Shown here: piece after piece, positions 7,219-14,113 of the stretch | Layout of the letters: every line of letters starts with the position of its first letter | Numbering within the stretch: the stretch's first letter is position 1 | From: DATJJW01 sp035491935 | GTDB taxonomy: Bacteria; Pseudomonadota; Alphaproteobacteria; ATCC43930; CGMCC-115725 | Assembly (NCBI GenBank): GCA_035491935.1 | Contig: DATJJW010000070.1 | Coordinates: forward strand, 1-17,345 | Direction: 5' to 3' | DNA: 17,345 bases | Position numbers and translations under genes: made by a program | Notes under the pieces: model-generated | Databases searched by the model: none | Seen by the model: the letters and a program-made list of their open reading frames with translations, nothing else | Told to the model about the DNA's origin: nothing

Positions 7219-7240
7219 GCAGGTTGGGTAACCTGACGAA

Positions 7241-7270
7241 AGACACCCCGGCCTTGCGGCCGGGGCGTCT
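7241..7270. terminator. Bidirectional terminator hairpin between convergent genes
   Basis: AGAC-A-CCCCGGCC, loop TTGC, GGCCGGGG-C-GTCT forms a 12-bp stem with a single A/C mismatch. It sits between the convergent ends of the DUF2853-like gene (7218) and the His-repeat gene (7332). Only short T-rich tracts flank it, so it relies on stem strength. Confidence 0.7.
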
Positions 7271-7331
7271 GGTAAAAGATGCGGGCGAACTCCGAAAATA
7301 ATGGGCTTGCGGGCCGGGGAAAGTGACGGCC

Positions 7332-7616
7332 TTACGGGATGTGATGCACCGGCTCGTGATGCACGATGGCCGGATGGTGGACGGCCGGATGGTGAACAAC
7401 CGGGCGATGGACCACATGATGCACCACCGGGCGGCGCACGGTGTGGTGTACGACCGGATGATGGACAACGGGGTGATGCACCACCGGATGGTGCTCGATT
7501 TCCGCGACCTGCTTGAAATGCGCTTCGGCCGGCATCGTCGCCGCCGAGGCCATGGTCGCTCCGCCGATAAGCGCCGTAACGGCGGCGGTGACGGCGGCAA
7601 GATGACGTATGCTCAT
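7332..7616 (-). CDS. Secreted His/Val/Pro-repeat protein, possibly metal-binding
   Basis: The 94-residue protein has a signal peptide (MSIRHLAAVTAAVTALIGG..., likely cut after MASA or nearby). A short linker follows, then an almost pure repeat of P-V-V-H-H from residue 42 to the end. Nineteen His occur in about 51 residues, nearly all as HH pairs. No Cys is present. Such pairs could bind Zn, Ni, Cu or Co in the periplasm, but this is inferred from composition only. The start at 7614-7616 was chosen over an ATG four codons upstream because GAGG lies six bases before it. A long plus-strand frame through the same DNA is a mirror of the repeat. The gene is convergent with the YidB/DUF2853 cluster. 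Nothing in the sequence identifies a pathway. Confidence 0.72.
   Translation of the reverse strand: MSIRHLAAVTAAVTALIGGATMASAATMPAEAHFKQVAEIEHHPVVHHPVVHHPVVHHTVRRPVVHHVVHRPVVHHPAVHHPAIVHHEPVHHIP
7338..7493 (-). repeat. Degenerate 15-bp tandem repeat encoding PVVHH
   Basis: On the minus strand the unit is approximately CCGGTNGTNCAYCAY, present in perfect or decayed form about ten times (PVVHH, TVRR, VVHR, PAVHH, PAIVHH, EPVHH). Variation is mostly at third positions plus a few unit-length changes, as expected from slippage followed by selection on the protein. Confidence 0.75.
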
Positions 7617-7634
7617 AATAATCCTCATGTCCGA

Positions 7635-7653
7635 TGGCCGAAATTTCTGGCCA
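7635..7653. promoter_or_regulatory. Palindrome in the leader of the His-repeat gene
   Basis: TGGCCGAAATTTCTGGCCA is a near-perfect palindrome (TGGCC/GGCCA arms around GAAATTTC, one extra base). It lies about 10 bases upstream of the ribosome site of the His-repeat gene. It could be an operator or an mRNA hairpin that hides the ribosome site; no known regulator was recognised. Confidence 0.35.
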
Positions 7654-7721
7654 CGGAACTAGAGGTGGCGCAGGAAAAGGGCGCCGACAATAGGTGGATT
7701 AAGGTCTTTTCATGAAGCTTT

Positions 7722-7739
7722 ACGGCATTTTTATGCCGT
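7722..7739. terminator. Hairpin downstream of thiE
   Basis: ACGGCAT-TTTT-ATGCCGT is a perfect 7-bp stem, 54 bases past the thiE stop (thiE reads leftward). The T-rich tail (TTATTT) lies on the plus-strand side, so as a terminator of thiE it is imperfect. A second inverted repeat, TTGAA-N7-TTCAA at 7744-7760, lies between it and thiE. Confidence 0.4.
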
Positions 7740-7793
7740 TTATTTGAATGTACCGTTCAATTGTCCTGAATGCCTGGCGTTTTTGAGTAGGAG

Positions 7794-8447
7794 CTACCGC
7801 TTCATGACCTCGGCGAAGGCCTTGACCGCGGCGGCGGGGCCTTGAGGATGGTTCCATACGGCGCCGACCACGGCCAGGAAATCGGCACCAGCCTCGACCA
7901 GCGGGCGGCAATTCTCGGGCGTGATGCCGCCGATGCCGACGCAGGGGACGGTCATGAAGGTCGACCACCATTCGAGCAGGTCCGGCTCCGCGTGGGATTT
8001 TGCGTCCTTGGTGGTGGTCGGGAAGAAGGCACCGAAGGCGATGTAATCGGCGCCGGCTTCGGCCGCCTCGATGGCAAGGTGGCGGCTGTCGTAGCAGGAG
8101 ACGCCGACGATGGCATCCGTGCCCACCAGCTTGCGCGCTTCGGCATAGGTCATGTCGTCCTGACCGACATGCACGCCATCGCAGCCGAGCTTGGCGGCGA
8201 GATCCGGACGATCGTTCATCAGGAAGGCGACGTCGCGGCTCTGGACCACGGGCCGCAGGATATCGGCGGCGCGGGCGATCTCATCGTCGCCGACATCCTT
8301 CAGCCGTAGCTGGACGCAGGCGACGTCACCGGCATCGAGCGCCGCCGCCAAGGTATCGGCGAAGGCGGCGGCATCGATGCGCGGCGGCGTGATCAGATAG
8401 AGCCGGCAAGGCTGGGGATCAGCCGTAACCGGCTCGTTCCTGGCCAT
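7794..8447 (-). CDS. thiE: Thiamine phosphate synthase
   Basis: The 217-residue TIM-barrel protein joins hydroxymethylpyrimidine diphosphate to thiazole phosphate to give thiamine phosphate. Motifs in order: LYLITPP (16-22), VQLRLKD (45-51), MNDRPDLA (77-84), GVHVGQDD (91-98), GVSCYD (115-120), GADYIAFGAFFPTTTK (132-147; the TTTK phosphate-binding stretch) and VGIGGI (170-175). TenI-type relatives usually lack the NDR/GQDD set, so ThiE is favoured. The frame is open to 8567, but the extra residues mirror fba; ATG at 8445-8447 is the sensible start. It follows fba after 10 bases and is last in the tkt operon, where supply of the transketolase cofactor is a plausible reason for the linkage. Confidence 0.9.
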   Translation of the reverse strand: MARNEPVTADPQPCRLYLITPPRIDAAAFADTLAAALDAGDVACVQLRLKDVGDDEIARAADILRPVVQSRDVAFLMNDRPDLAAKLGCDGVHVGQDDMTYAEARKLVGTDAIVGVSCYDSRHLAIEAAEAGADYIAFGAFFPTTTKDAKSHAEPDLLEWWSTFMTVPCVGIGGITPENCRPLVEAGADFLAVVGAVWNHPQGPAAAVKAFAEVMKR

Positions 8448-8465
8448 AGGACTGATCTTAGTCCT
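8448..8465 (-). promoter_or_regulatory. Inverted repeat over the fba stop and thiE ribosome site
   Basis: On the minus strand AGGACT-AAGATC-AGTCCT fills the fba stop codon and the 10-base gap before the thiE ATG. The only Shine-Dalgarno-like bases for thiE (AGGA) are within the left arm, so a hairpin here could limit thiE translation. The stem is only six pairs. Confidence 0.3.
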
Positions 8466-9387
8466 TGTTGAGGTAGACGTTGACGATCTTGTCGAGCAGC
8501 GCCAGCGCGTCGGCTTTCGGGCGCTGGAAGCTGTTGCGGCCGATGATCGAGCCATTGCCGCCGCCATCGCGGATCATGCGTGCCTCGTTGACGACACCCT
8601 CGGTATCCTTGGCCTCACCGCCGGAGAAGACGACGATGCGACGGCCGTTGAAGCAGGACTTCACGACATCCTTGATGCGCGCAGCACCGGTCGAGATGTC
8701 GATCTTCTCCTTCTCATAGACCTTCTTGGCGGCATCGAGCTCGAGCACGTCGGTCGGCGGCTTGACCTTGATGATGTGGGCGCCGAGCAACGCCGCCATA
8801 TGCGCGGCGTAGGAGCAGATGTCGATCGCGGTCTCGCCGGGCTTGGAGATGTTGCCACCACGCGGATAGGACCAGACGACGACGGCAAGGCCAACGGCCT
8901 TCGCCTCTTCGGCCAGTTCGCGCAGCTGCTCGATCATGTCGAACTGGGCGTCCGAGCCCGGATAGATCGTGTAGCCGATGGCCGCGCAGCCGAGGCGCAG
9001 CGCGTCCGACACGCTGGCGGTGACGGCCTGGGTCGGATCGGTCTTGGCGGCCGACAGGCTGTTGGAGGAGTTGACCTTGAGGATGGTCGGGATCTGACCG
9101 GCGAAGGTCGAGGCGCCCGCCTCCAGCATGCCGAGCGGGGCGGCATAGGCCGACAGACCGGCTTCGATCGCCAGCTGGAAGTGGTAATGCGGGTCGTAGC
9201 CGGCCGGGTTCGGCGCGAAGCTGCGCGCGGGCCCATGTTCGAAGCCCTGATCGACCGGCAGGATGACCAGCTTGCCGGTGCCGCCCAGGCGGCCGTGCAT
9301 CAGGATGCGGGCGAGGTTCGCCTTGGTGCCGGGATTGTCGCTCTCGTAATTGTCGAGGATGCGTTTGACTTCAGGGGTAATCGCCAT
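8458..9387 (-). CDS. Class I fructose-bisphosphate aldolase (DhnA/FbaB type)
   Basis: The 309-residue protein matches the archaeal-type (DhnA/FbaB) class I aldolases. These use a Schiff-base Lys and need no metal, in contrast to the class II Zn enzyme. VILPVDQGFEHGP (41-53) and the AHIIKVKPP strand (203-211, with candidate catalytic Lys207/Lys209) are visible. The phosphate-binding end has VVFSGGEAKD and GGGNGSIIGRNSFQRP. It splits fructose-1,6-bisphosphate to dihydroxyacetone phosphate and glyceraldehyde-3-phosphate, or runs in reverse. ATG at 9385-9387 has GGGAG about eight bases upstream. It lies 27 bases after the 139-residue unknown gene and 10 bases before thiE, in the tkt-gap operon. 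Confidence 0.94.
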   Translation of the reverse strand: MAITPEVKRILDNYESDNPGTKANLARILMHGRLGGTGKLVILPVDQGFEHGPARSFAPNPAGYDPHYHFQLAIEAGLSAYAAPLGMLEAGASTFAGQIPTILKVNSSNSLSAAKTDPTQAVTASVSDALRLGCAAIGYTIYPGSDAQFDMIEQLRELAEEAKAVGLAVVVWSYPRGGNISKPGETAIDICSYAAHMAALLGAHIIKVKPPTDVLELDAAKKVYEKEKIDISTGAARIKDVVKSCFNGRRIVVFSGGEAKDTEGVVNEARMIRDGGGNGSIIGRNSFQRPKADALALLDKIVNVYLNKD

Positions 9388-9414
9388 GGCTGGGCTCCCA
9401 ATGGGGTTGATGGT

Positions 9415-9834
9415 TCAGCGTCGGGTTTGCGTGTCTTTGAAAGGTCCGGGGCAGGATCCAGGTTCGAGCTTGGCGCCGAACGCGGCCGCCATACCCTGCA
9501 GGCGCGGCCAGGCAGGGCTTGCGGCCGAGAAGCGGATATGGCGCAGGCCACGCCGCATGGCGCCGATTGCGCTGGCCGGGAGGTCGGCGCAATCGAGGCA
9601 GGATGTCACCTCCAGCCCCGGATGGCGCTCGCGCACCAGATCGACCAGGCTTGCGAACCAACCGAAGCCGACATGGGCGCCGGCACCGGCTTCGCTTTCG
9701 AGACGCAGGGCCAGGCCCTGTGTCTCTGCCTCGGCCGCGGCCGACAGCGCCTGATCGAGCGAGCGGACAACGTGGATGAGAGGGGCGGGCGAGGGGAGAT
9801 TGGTGCCTTCCGCCTCGATCCCGCCGGGTCTCAT
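9415..9834 (-). CDS. Conserved-looking hypothetical protein between gap and fba
   Basis: The 139-residue protein has no signal peptide or membrane helix. Sequence blocks are IHVVRSLDQALSAAAEAETQ (20-39), AHVGFGWFASLVDLVRERHP, VTSCLDCADLPASAIGAMRRG and HIRFSAASPAWPRLQGMAAAFGAKL. The alternation of beta-like and helical pieces with a DC-x-D turn suggests a small alpha/beta fold, like part of a TIM barrel. It sits 23 bases after gap and 27 before fba on the same strand, so it is surely co-transcribed with central carbon genes. From memory, similar small proteins occur beside fba in related bacteria. No function is claimed. Confidence 0.78.
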   Translation of the reverse strand: MRPGGIEAEGTNLPSPAPLIHVVRSLDQALSAAAEAETQGLALRLESEAGAGAHVGFGWFASLVDLVRERHPGLEVTSCLDCADLPASAIGAMRRGLRHIRFSAASPAWPRLQGMAAAFGAKLEPGSCPGPFKDTQTRR

Positions 9835-9857
9835 GGCCGTCCGCCCGGACCAGCCGG

Positions 9858-10868
9858 TTAGATCAGCTTACCGATACGGACTGCGGTATCCGACATGCGG
9901 TTCGAGAAGCCCCACTCATTGTCGTACCAGGAGAGGATACGGCAGAAACGCTTCTCCATGACCACGGTCTGGGTCAGGTCGAAGGTCGAGGAATGGGGAT
10001 CGTGGTTGAAGTCGGTCGAGACCAGCGGTGCGTTGTTGACGCCCAGGATGCCCTTGAAGCGCGGGCTCTCGGCCGCGGCCAGGATCGCGTTGTTGATCTC
10101 TTCGACCGTGGTGTCGCGCGACGCCGTGAAGGTCAGGTCGATCAGCGACACGTTCGGGGTCGGCACGCGGATGGCGGTGCCGTCCAGCTTGCCCTTGAGC
10201 GCGGGCAGCACGAGGCCGACGGCCTTGGCGGCACCGGTCGAGGTCAGGATCATGTTGAGCGAGGCGGCACGGGCGCGGCGCAGATCCTTGTGCAGCGTGT
10301 CGACCGTCGCCTGATCGCCGGTGAAGGAGTGGATCGTCGTCATGTAGCCATGCTCGATGCCGACCGCCTCGTTCAGCACATAGGCGACAGGCGCCAGGCA
10401 GTTGGTCGTGCAGGAGGCGTTCGACAGGACGACGTGGTCCTTGGTGATGGCGTCGTGGTTGACGCCCATGACGACGGTGAGGTCGACCTCATCGGCGGGG
10501 GCGGAGATCAGCACGCGCTTGGCGCCGGCTTCCAGATGCTTCGAGGCGGAGGCCTTCGAGGTGAAGATGCCGGTGCACTCCAGCGCGACGTCGACACCCA
10601 GCTCCTTCCAGGGCAGCTTGGCGGGATCGCGCTCGGCGGTCACCTTGATGCGGCCGCGGCCGAAATCCATCCAATCGGCACCGCTGGTGACGGTCTGCGG
10701 CAGCCGGCCGTGCACGCTGTCGAAACGTAGCAGGTGGGCATTGGCCTCGACCGAACCCAGATCGTTGATGCCGACCACTTCAACATCGGTCCGGCCGGAC
10801 TCGATGATCGCCCGTGCAACCAGACGCCCGATACGGCCGAAACCGTTGATCGCTACCTTAACCGCCAT
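9858..10868 (-). CDS. gap: Glyceraldehyde-3-phosphate dehydrogenase, type I
   Basis: The 336-residue protein is full length. The Rossmann start is VAINGFGRIGRLVARA (5-20), with an Asp (Asp36) ending the second strand, which favours NAD. The catalytic block is SNASCTTNCLAP, with Cys153 as nucleophile and His180 in TTIHSFTGDQ as base. The C-terminal WYDNEWGFSNRM is canonical. It oxidises glyceraldehyde-3-phosphate to 1,3-bisphosphoglycerate or works in reverse in gluconeogenesis. The frame is open to 10973 and would overlap tkt; ATG at 10866-10868 with GGAG nine bases upstream and the MAVKVAINGFG start is right. It follows tkt after 76 bases. pgk, its usual partner, is not adjacent. Confidence 0.97.
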   Translation of the reverse strand: MAVKVAINGFGRIGRLVARAIIESGRTDVEVVGINDLGSVEANAHLLRFDSVHGRLPQTVTSGADWMDFGRGRIKVTAERDPAKLPWKELGVDVALECTGIFTSKASASKHLEAGAKRVLISAPADEVDLTVVMGVNHDAITKDHVVLSNASCTTNCLAPVAYVLNEAVGIEHGYMTTIHSFTGDQATVDTLHKDLRRARAASLNMILTSTGAAKAVGLVLPALKGKLDGTAIRVPTPNVSLIDLTFTASRDTTVEEINNAILAAAESPRFKGILGVNNAPLVSTDFNHDPHSSTFDLTQTVVMEKRFCRILSWYDNEWGFSNRMSDTAVRIGKLI

Positions 10869-10944
10869 ATTCAAATCTCCGACGCTTTCGATGTTCTGGG
10901 GGTGTACCTTAGATAGCCAGATTGAGGCAATTCTTAAAGAGTGG

Positions 10945-12990
10945 TTAAAGCCCTTCTTTCGCAATTGCAGCAATCGCCGCGGCAGTAATGCCGAATTGCT
11001 TATAAAGTTCGCCGGCAGGGGCGGAAGCGCCGAAGCCCTTCATGCCGACGAAGCGGCCCTGGGGTCCGATCCATTGCTGCCAGCCGAACTCGATCGCCGC
11101 CTCGACGGCCACCTTGTTCGGCGTTGCACCAAGGACCCGAGCCTGATACGCGGCGTCCTGGCGCGCGAACAATTCCCAGCACGGCATGGAGACGACAGCG
11201 GTCTTGATGCCGTCCGCCTCCAAGAGATCGCGGGCTTCCATCGCGACGGATACTTCCGTGCCGGTGGCGATCAGCGTCGCCTGCCGAGGACCCGAGGCTT
11301 CCGCCAGCACATAGGCACCCTTTGCAGAAAGATTGGGCGCCGAACGGTTCTCGGCCGTGTCCGTGCGCAGCTGCGGCACCGCCTGGCGCGAAAGGGCGAG
11401 CACGCTGGGCGTCGAGCTCTGCGATAGCGCCACTTCCCAGCATTCCGCGACCTCGATCGGGTCGGCCGGGCGCATGACGAGCATATTGGGTATGGCGCGC
11501 AAGGATGCCAGGGTCTCGACCGGCTGATGGGTTGGGCCATCTTCGCCAAGGCCGATCGAATCATGGGTCATGACATGGATGACCCGGATGCCCATGAGGG
11601 CGGCCAAACGCAGCGAGGGGCGGCAGTAATCGGCGAAGACCAGAAAGGCGCCGCTATAGGGGATGAGGCCGCCATGGAGCGCGATGCCGTTCATCGCCGC
11701 GGCCATGCCGTGCTCGCGCACGCCCCAATGCATATAGCTGCCGGAGAAATCCGCGGGAGTTACCGGCTTCTGGCCGGCCGCCTTGGTGTTGTTCGAGCCG
11801 GTGAGGTCGGCCGAGCCGCCGAACAGATCGGGGAGATGCGGTGCCAGCGCGTCCAGCGTATAGCCGGAGGATTGACGCGTCGCGACCTTGGGCTTCTCGG
11901 CGGCGAATTTGGCGATGACCGCCGCGATCGCCTTGTTCAACCCTTCGGGGGCGCCGGATTTGAGCGAGGCTTCGAAGTGCTGGCGCTTGGCGGGCTCGGC
12001 CGCGGCCAGACGCTGTTGCCATTGGCTGCGGGCCGATGAGCCCCGGCTGCCGAATTTCAACCATTCGATGCGGATATCCTTCGGCACCTCGTAGGGACCG
12101 TACGGCCAGTTGAGGCGCTTCTTCGTCGTCTCGATCTCGGTGGCGCCCAGCGGTGCGCCATGGGCGTTGGCCGTGCCGGCCTTGGTCGGCGCGCCGAAGC
12201 CGATCACCGTCTTGCAGGCGATCATCGAGGGCTTGTCCGCAACATCCTTGGCCGCGGCGATCGCCTTGGAGACGGCCTCCGGATCGTGGCCGTCGACCGC
12301 CTGGACATGCCAGCCCGAGGCCTGGAAGCGACGGATCTGGTCGTCGGAGACGGCGAGGCTGGTCGGCCCGTCGATCGAGATCGAATTATCGTCCCACAGC
12401 ACGATCAGCTTGCCGAGCTGGAAATGGCCGGCGAGGCTGATGGCCTCATGGCTGAGGCCCTCCATCAGGCAGCCATCGCCACAGATGACATAGGTGAAGT
12501 GGTCGACCAGGTCGCTGCCATGGCGTGCGGCCATCGCCTTCTCGGCGATCGCCATGCCGACGGCGGTGGCGATGCCCTGGCCCAGCGGGCCGGTGGTTGT
12601 CTCGACGCCGGGGGTGTGGTGGTATTCCGGATGGCCGGGAGTGAGCGAACCCCATTGCCGGAAACGCTTGATCTCTTCCAGAGTGACCTTGTCATAGCCG
12701 GTCAGGTGCAGGAGGCCGTAGAGCAGCATCGAGCCATGGCCGGCGGAAAGCACGAAGCGGTCGCGGTCGGGCCAGGCAGGATCGGCAGGATCGAATTTCA
12801 GATGCTCGGCGAACAGCACGGTCGCCGCGTCGGCCATGCCCATCGGCCTGCCGGGATGGCCGGATTTCGCGGCCTCGACCGCATCCATGGCCAGTGCGCG
12901 CAGCGCGTTAGCCAGAGGGCCGTAATGCGGATGCTGACGGATCGGGGAAAGGTCGGGCGCGCGATCGGCGCTGGAGTCATGAGCGGACAT
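10945..12990 (-). CDS. tkt: Transketolase
   Basis: The 681-residue protein is full length for bacterial transketolase. Visible signatures: KSGHPGRPMGMAD near the N-terminus (His45), the thiamine-diphosphate motif GDGCLMEG (171-178) through WDDNSISIDG (199-208), and the pyrimidine-domain stretch HWGVREHGM. MTHDSIGLGEDGPTHQPVE comes next, then a C-terminal domain ending near KEGL. It moves two-carbon units between sugar phosphates in the pentose phosphate (and, where present, Calvin) pathway. The frame extends to 13086, but ATG at 12988-12990 has AGGGG seven bases upstream and fits the usual N-terminus. It is the first gene of the gap-fba-thiE operon and diverges from the small gene at 13237. 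Confidence 0.96.
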   Translation of the reverse strand: MSAHDSSADRAPDLSPIRQHPHYGPLANALRALAMDAVEAAKSGHPGRPMGMADAATVLFAEHLKFDPADPAWPDRDRFVLSAGHGSMLLYGLLHLTGYDKVTLEEIKRFRQWGSLTPGHPEYHHTPGVETTTGPLGQGIATAVGMAIAEKAMAARHGSDLVDHFTYVICGDGCLMEGLSHEAISLAGHFQLGKLIVLWDDNSISIDGPTSLAVSDDQIRRFQASGWHVQAVDGHDPEAVSKAIAAAKDVADKPSMIACKTVIGFGAPTKAGTANAHGAPLGATEIETTKKRLNWPYGPYEVPKDIRIEWLKFGSRGSSARSQWQQRLAAAEPAKRQHFEASLKSGAPEGLNKAIAAVIAKFAAEKPKVATRQSSGYTLDALAPHLPDLFGGSADLTGSNNTKAAGQKPVTPADFSGSYMHWGVREHGMAAAMNGIALHGGLIPYSGAFLVFADYCRPSLRLAALMGIRVIHVMTHDSIGLGEDGPTHQPVETLASLRAIPNMLVMRPADPIEVAECWEVALSQSSTPSVLALSRQAVPQLRTDTAENRSAPNLSAKGAYVLAEASGPRQATLIATGTEVSVAMEARDLLEADGIKTAVVSMPCWELFARQDAAYQARVLGATPNKVAVEAAIEFGWQQWIGPQGRFVGMKGFGASAPAGELYKQFGITAAAIAAIAKEGL

Positions 12991-13236
12991 CGGAATCCCC
13001 TGGGAAACGGGGCCGATTATTCCGTGGAACGTCTGGACCCCTTCGGCATTGGGCCGCAACATGCCGCTCCGTATCGCTTGGGTCAACGGGTGCCTACGGC
13101 ATGTCTGACCCTACCTGGACCATATCCGGGGATGCCGGCGGATGTCGTTTCCATGACCAAGCAGGATTGACCGCGTGCGCCGCCGGAGGGTAACCCTGTC
13201 GTTAATAAGTGGGAAATCCTGGAGATTGCAGGCAAG
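12991..13236. promoter_or_regulatory. Divergent tkt / zapA-operon promoter region
   Basis: These 246 bases separate tkt from the gene upstream of zapA and should hold both promoters. An 11-base perfect palindrome, AGGGTAACCCT (13187-13197), lies 40 bases before the plus-strand gene and is a possible operator. No confident -35/-10 could be chosen by eye. Confidence 0.4.
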
Positions 13237-13458
13237 ATGAGCGACCTGAAAGCGGCGATCGAACGGCTGGTGCGGGCAGTTGACGGGTTGGAGAATGCCG
13301 TGGCCGAGCGCCACCCGGGGCAAGCCGACCAAACGGATCTCGCGGCGGAACTGGCGGCCAGCCGGGCCGAATGCGCCCGGTTGCTCGCACTGACCAATGG
13401 CGTGGCGGAGAGACTCGACGGCGCCATCGCAACGGTCAAATCGGCGCTGGAGGGATGA
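13237..13458 (+). CDS. Small coiled-coil protein encoded ahead of zapA
   Basis: The 73-residue protein is almost entirely helical, with heptad-like spacing of Leu/Ala/Val (MSDLKAAIERLVRAVDGLE, then ELAASRAECARLLALTNGV). It resembles small alphaproteobacterial proteins such as DUF4164, but the match is by size, coiled-coil character and position only. AGG lies six bases before the ATG. Its stop lies inside the ribosome-site region of zapA, so the two are tightly coupled. A role with ZapA at the division ring is a guess from context. Confidence 0.7.
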   Translation: MSDLKAAIERLVRAVDGLENAVAERHPGQADQTDLAAELAASRAECARLLALTNGVAERLDGAIATVKSALEG

Positions 13459-13463
13459 GGGCA

Positions 13464-13889
13464 ATGGCGCAGGTCCAGGTCACCGTCAATGGCCGTGCCT
13501 ATCAAATCGCCTGCGATGACGGGCAGGAGGCCCATGTCGCGCGCCTTGGCCGCTATCTCGACCAGAGGGTCACCGGCATCGTGAAGGGGCTGGGCCAGGT
13601 CGGCGACCAGCGCCTGCTGGTCATGGCCGCGCTGATGATCGCCGACGAGCTGGTCGAGACCGGCAATGCGCTGAACGCCGTCCGGGGCGATGACACTCAG
13701 GCCGCCCGCGAGGCCCGCGCCAATGCCGTGATCGCCGCTCCCACGCAACCGGTTGCCGTTCAACCGGACGTCGACCCGGTGAATACCGAACCACTGATCG
13801 GTGGCGTCGACGAGCGTGTGGTCATTGAAGCGATCGAAACCTTGGCACAACGCGTCGAAGGCATTGCAGCCAGCCTCGCGCGAGATTAA
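13464..13889 (+). CDS. zapA: Cell division protein ZapA
   Basis: The 141-residue protein has a ZapA domain in about 1-75: QVQVTVNGRAYQIACDDGQEAHV, then LGRYLDQRV and the helix QRLLVMAALMIADELVE. ZapA bundles FtsZ filaments and stabilises the division ring. The C-terminal part (about 76-141) is an Ala/Val/Pro-rich linker and a final helix. Two ATGs compete; 13455 would have GGAGGG touching it, while 13464 has the same GGAGGG at a normal distance of nine bases, so 13464 was chosen. Upstream residues in this frame mirror the previous gene. The probable 6S RNA and fau follow, the classic proteobacterial order. Confidence 0.9.
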   Translation: MAQVQVTVNGRAYQIACDDGQEAHVARLGRYLDQRVTGIVKGLGQVGDQRLLVMAALMIADELVETGNALNAVRGDDTQAAREARANAVIAAPTQPVAVQPDVDPVNTEPLIGGVDERVVIEAIETLAQRVEGIAASLARD

Positions 13890-13892
13890 GTG

Positions 13893-14094
13893 AGAGCCAT
13901 GGGGCGGGGCTGCGCGGTGCGTCAGGTCGCTCATACCCCGGGGCCAATGTCCATCTCTAGGGGACTGCCGCTGTCGGAGCCGTGGTTTCGATATGTGGTT
14001 CCCACCTGCTGTGTGCAGGCCACGAGTGGTACGACAATGACCAACGGCCGGTGTGGCTCCGCTCCCATATTCCATGCTCCGTCCCACGCCGACC
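13893..14094 (+). ncRNA. ssrS: Probable 6S RNA (SsrS), ends approximate
   Basis: The 221-base gap between zapA and fau is where ssrS lies in many proteobacteria. 6S RNA binds sigma-70-type RNA polymerase in stationary phase by mimicking an open promoter. By eye the sequence folds as a rod. A perfect CGGAGCC/GGCTCCG stem (13975-13981 with 14055-14061) encloses GGT/ACC, TCG/CGA, GTGG/CCAC and an apical CCTGC-TGTGT-GCAGG hairpin (14005-14019). A possible outer stem pairs GGCGGGG (13903-13909) with CCCACGCC (14083-14090). The CATGCTCCGTCC stretch (14073-14084) resembles the E. coli GCATGCTCGGTCCGTCC segment. The central bubble was not firmly drawn and the ends are estimates. Confidence 0.65.
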
Positions 14095-14098
14095 GGGT

Positions 14099-14113
14099 AG
14101 GAGGCTTCCCATT
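14099..14113 (+). promoter_or_regulatory. Perfect ribosome site with apparent AUU start
   Basis: AGGAGG (14099-14104) lies six bases before ATT (14111-14113), the first codon that fits the cyclo-ligase N-terminus. No ATG, GTG or TTG occurs in frame between this ribosome site and Met residues well inside the protein. Confidence 0.6.

Noticed and set aside
7338..7493. CRISPR-like array
   Set aside because: The repeat unit is 15 bases, contiguous without spacers, and keeps a protein reading frame.
7323..7715. Plus-strand frame through the His-repeat gene (Met/His/Arg-rich)
   Set aside because: The minus-strand frame has a signal peptide and a good ribosome site; the plus-strand repeat is only its complement and lacks a ribosome site.
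8776..9861. 361-codon plus-strand frame opposite fba and the unknown gene
   Set aside because: It spans two genes and their gap without any domain; a product of high GC.
12160..13170. 336-codon plus-strand frame opposite tkt
   Set aside because: It opposes the thiamine-diphosphate region of transketolase and has no plausible ribosome site or homology.
13083..14087. 334-codon minus-strand frame over zapA and the 6S region
   Set aside because: It crosses two genes and a structured RNA on the other strand; no recognisable protein features.
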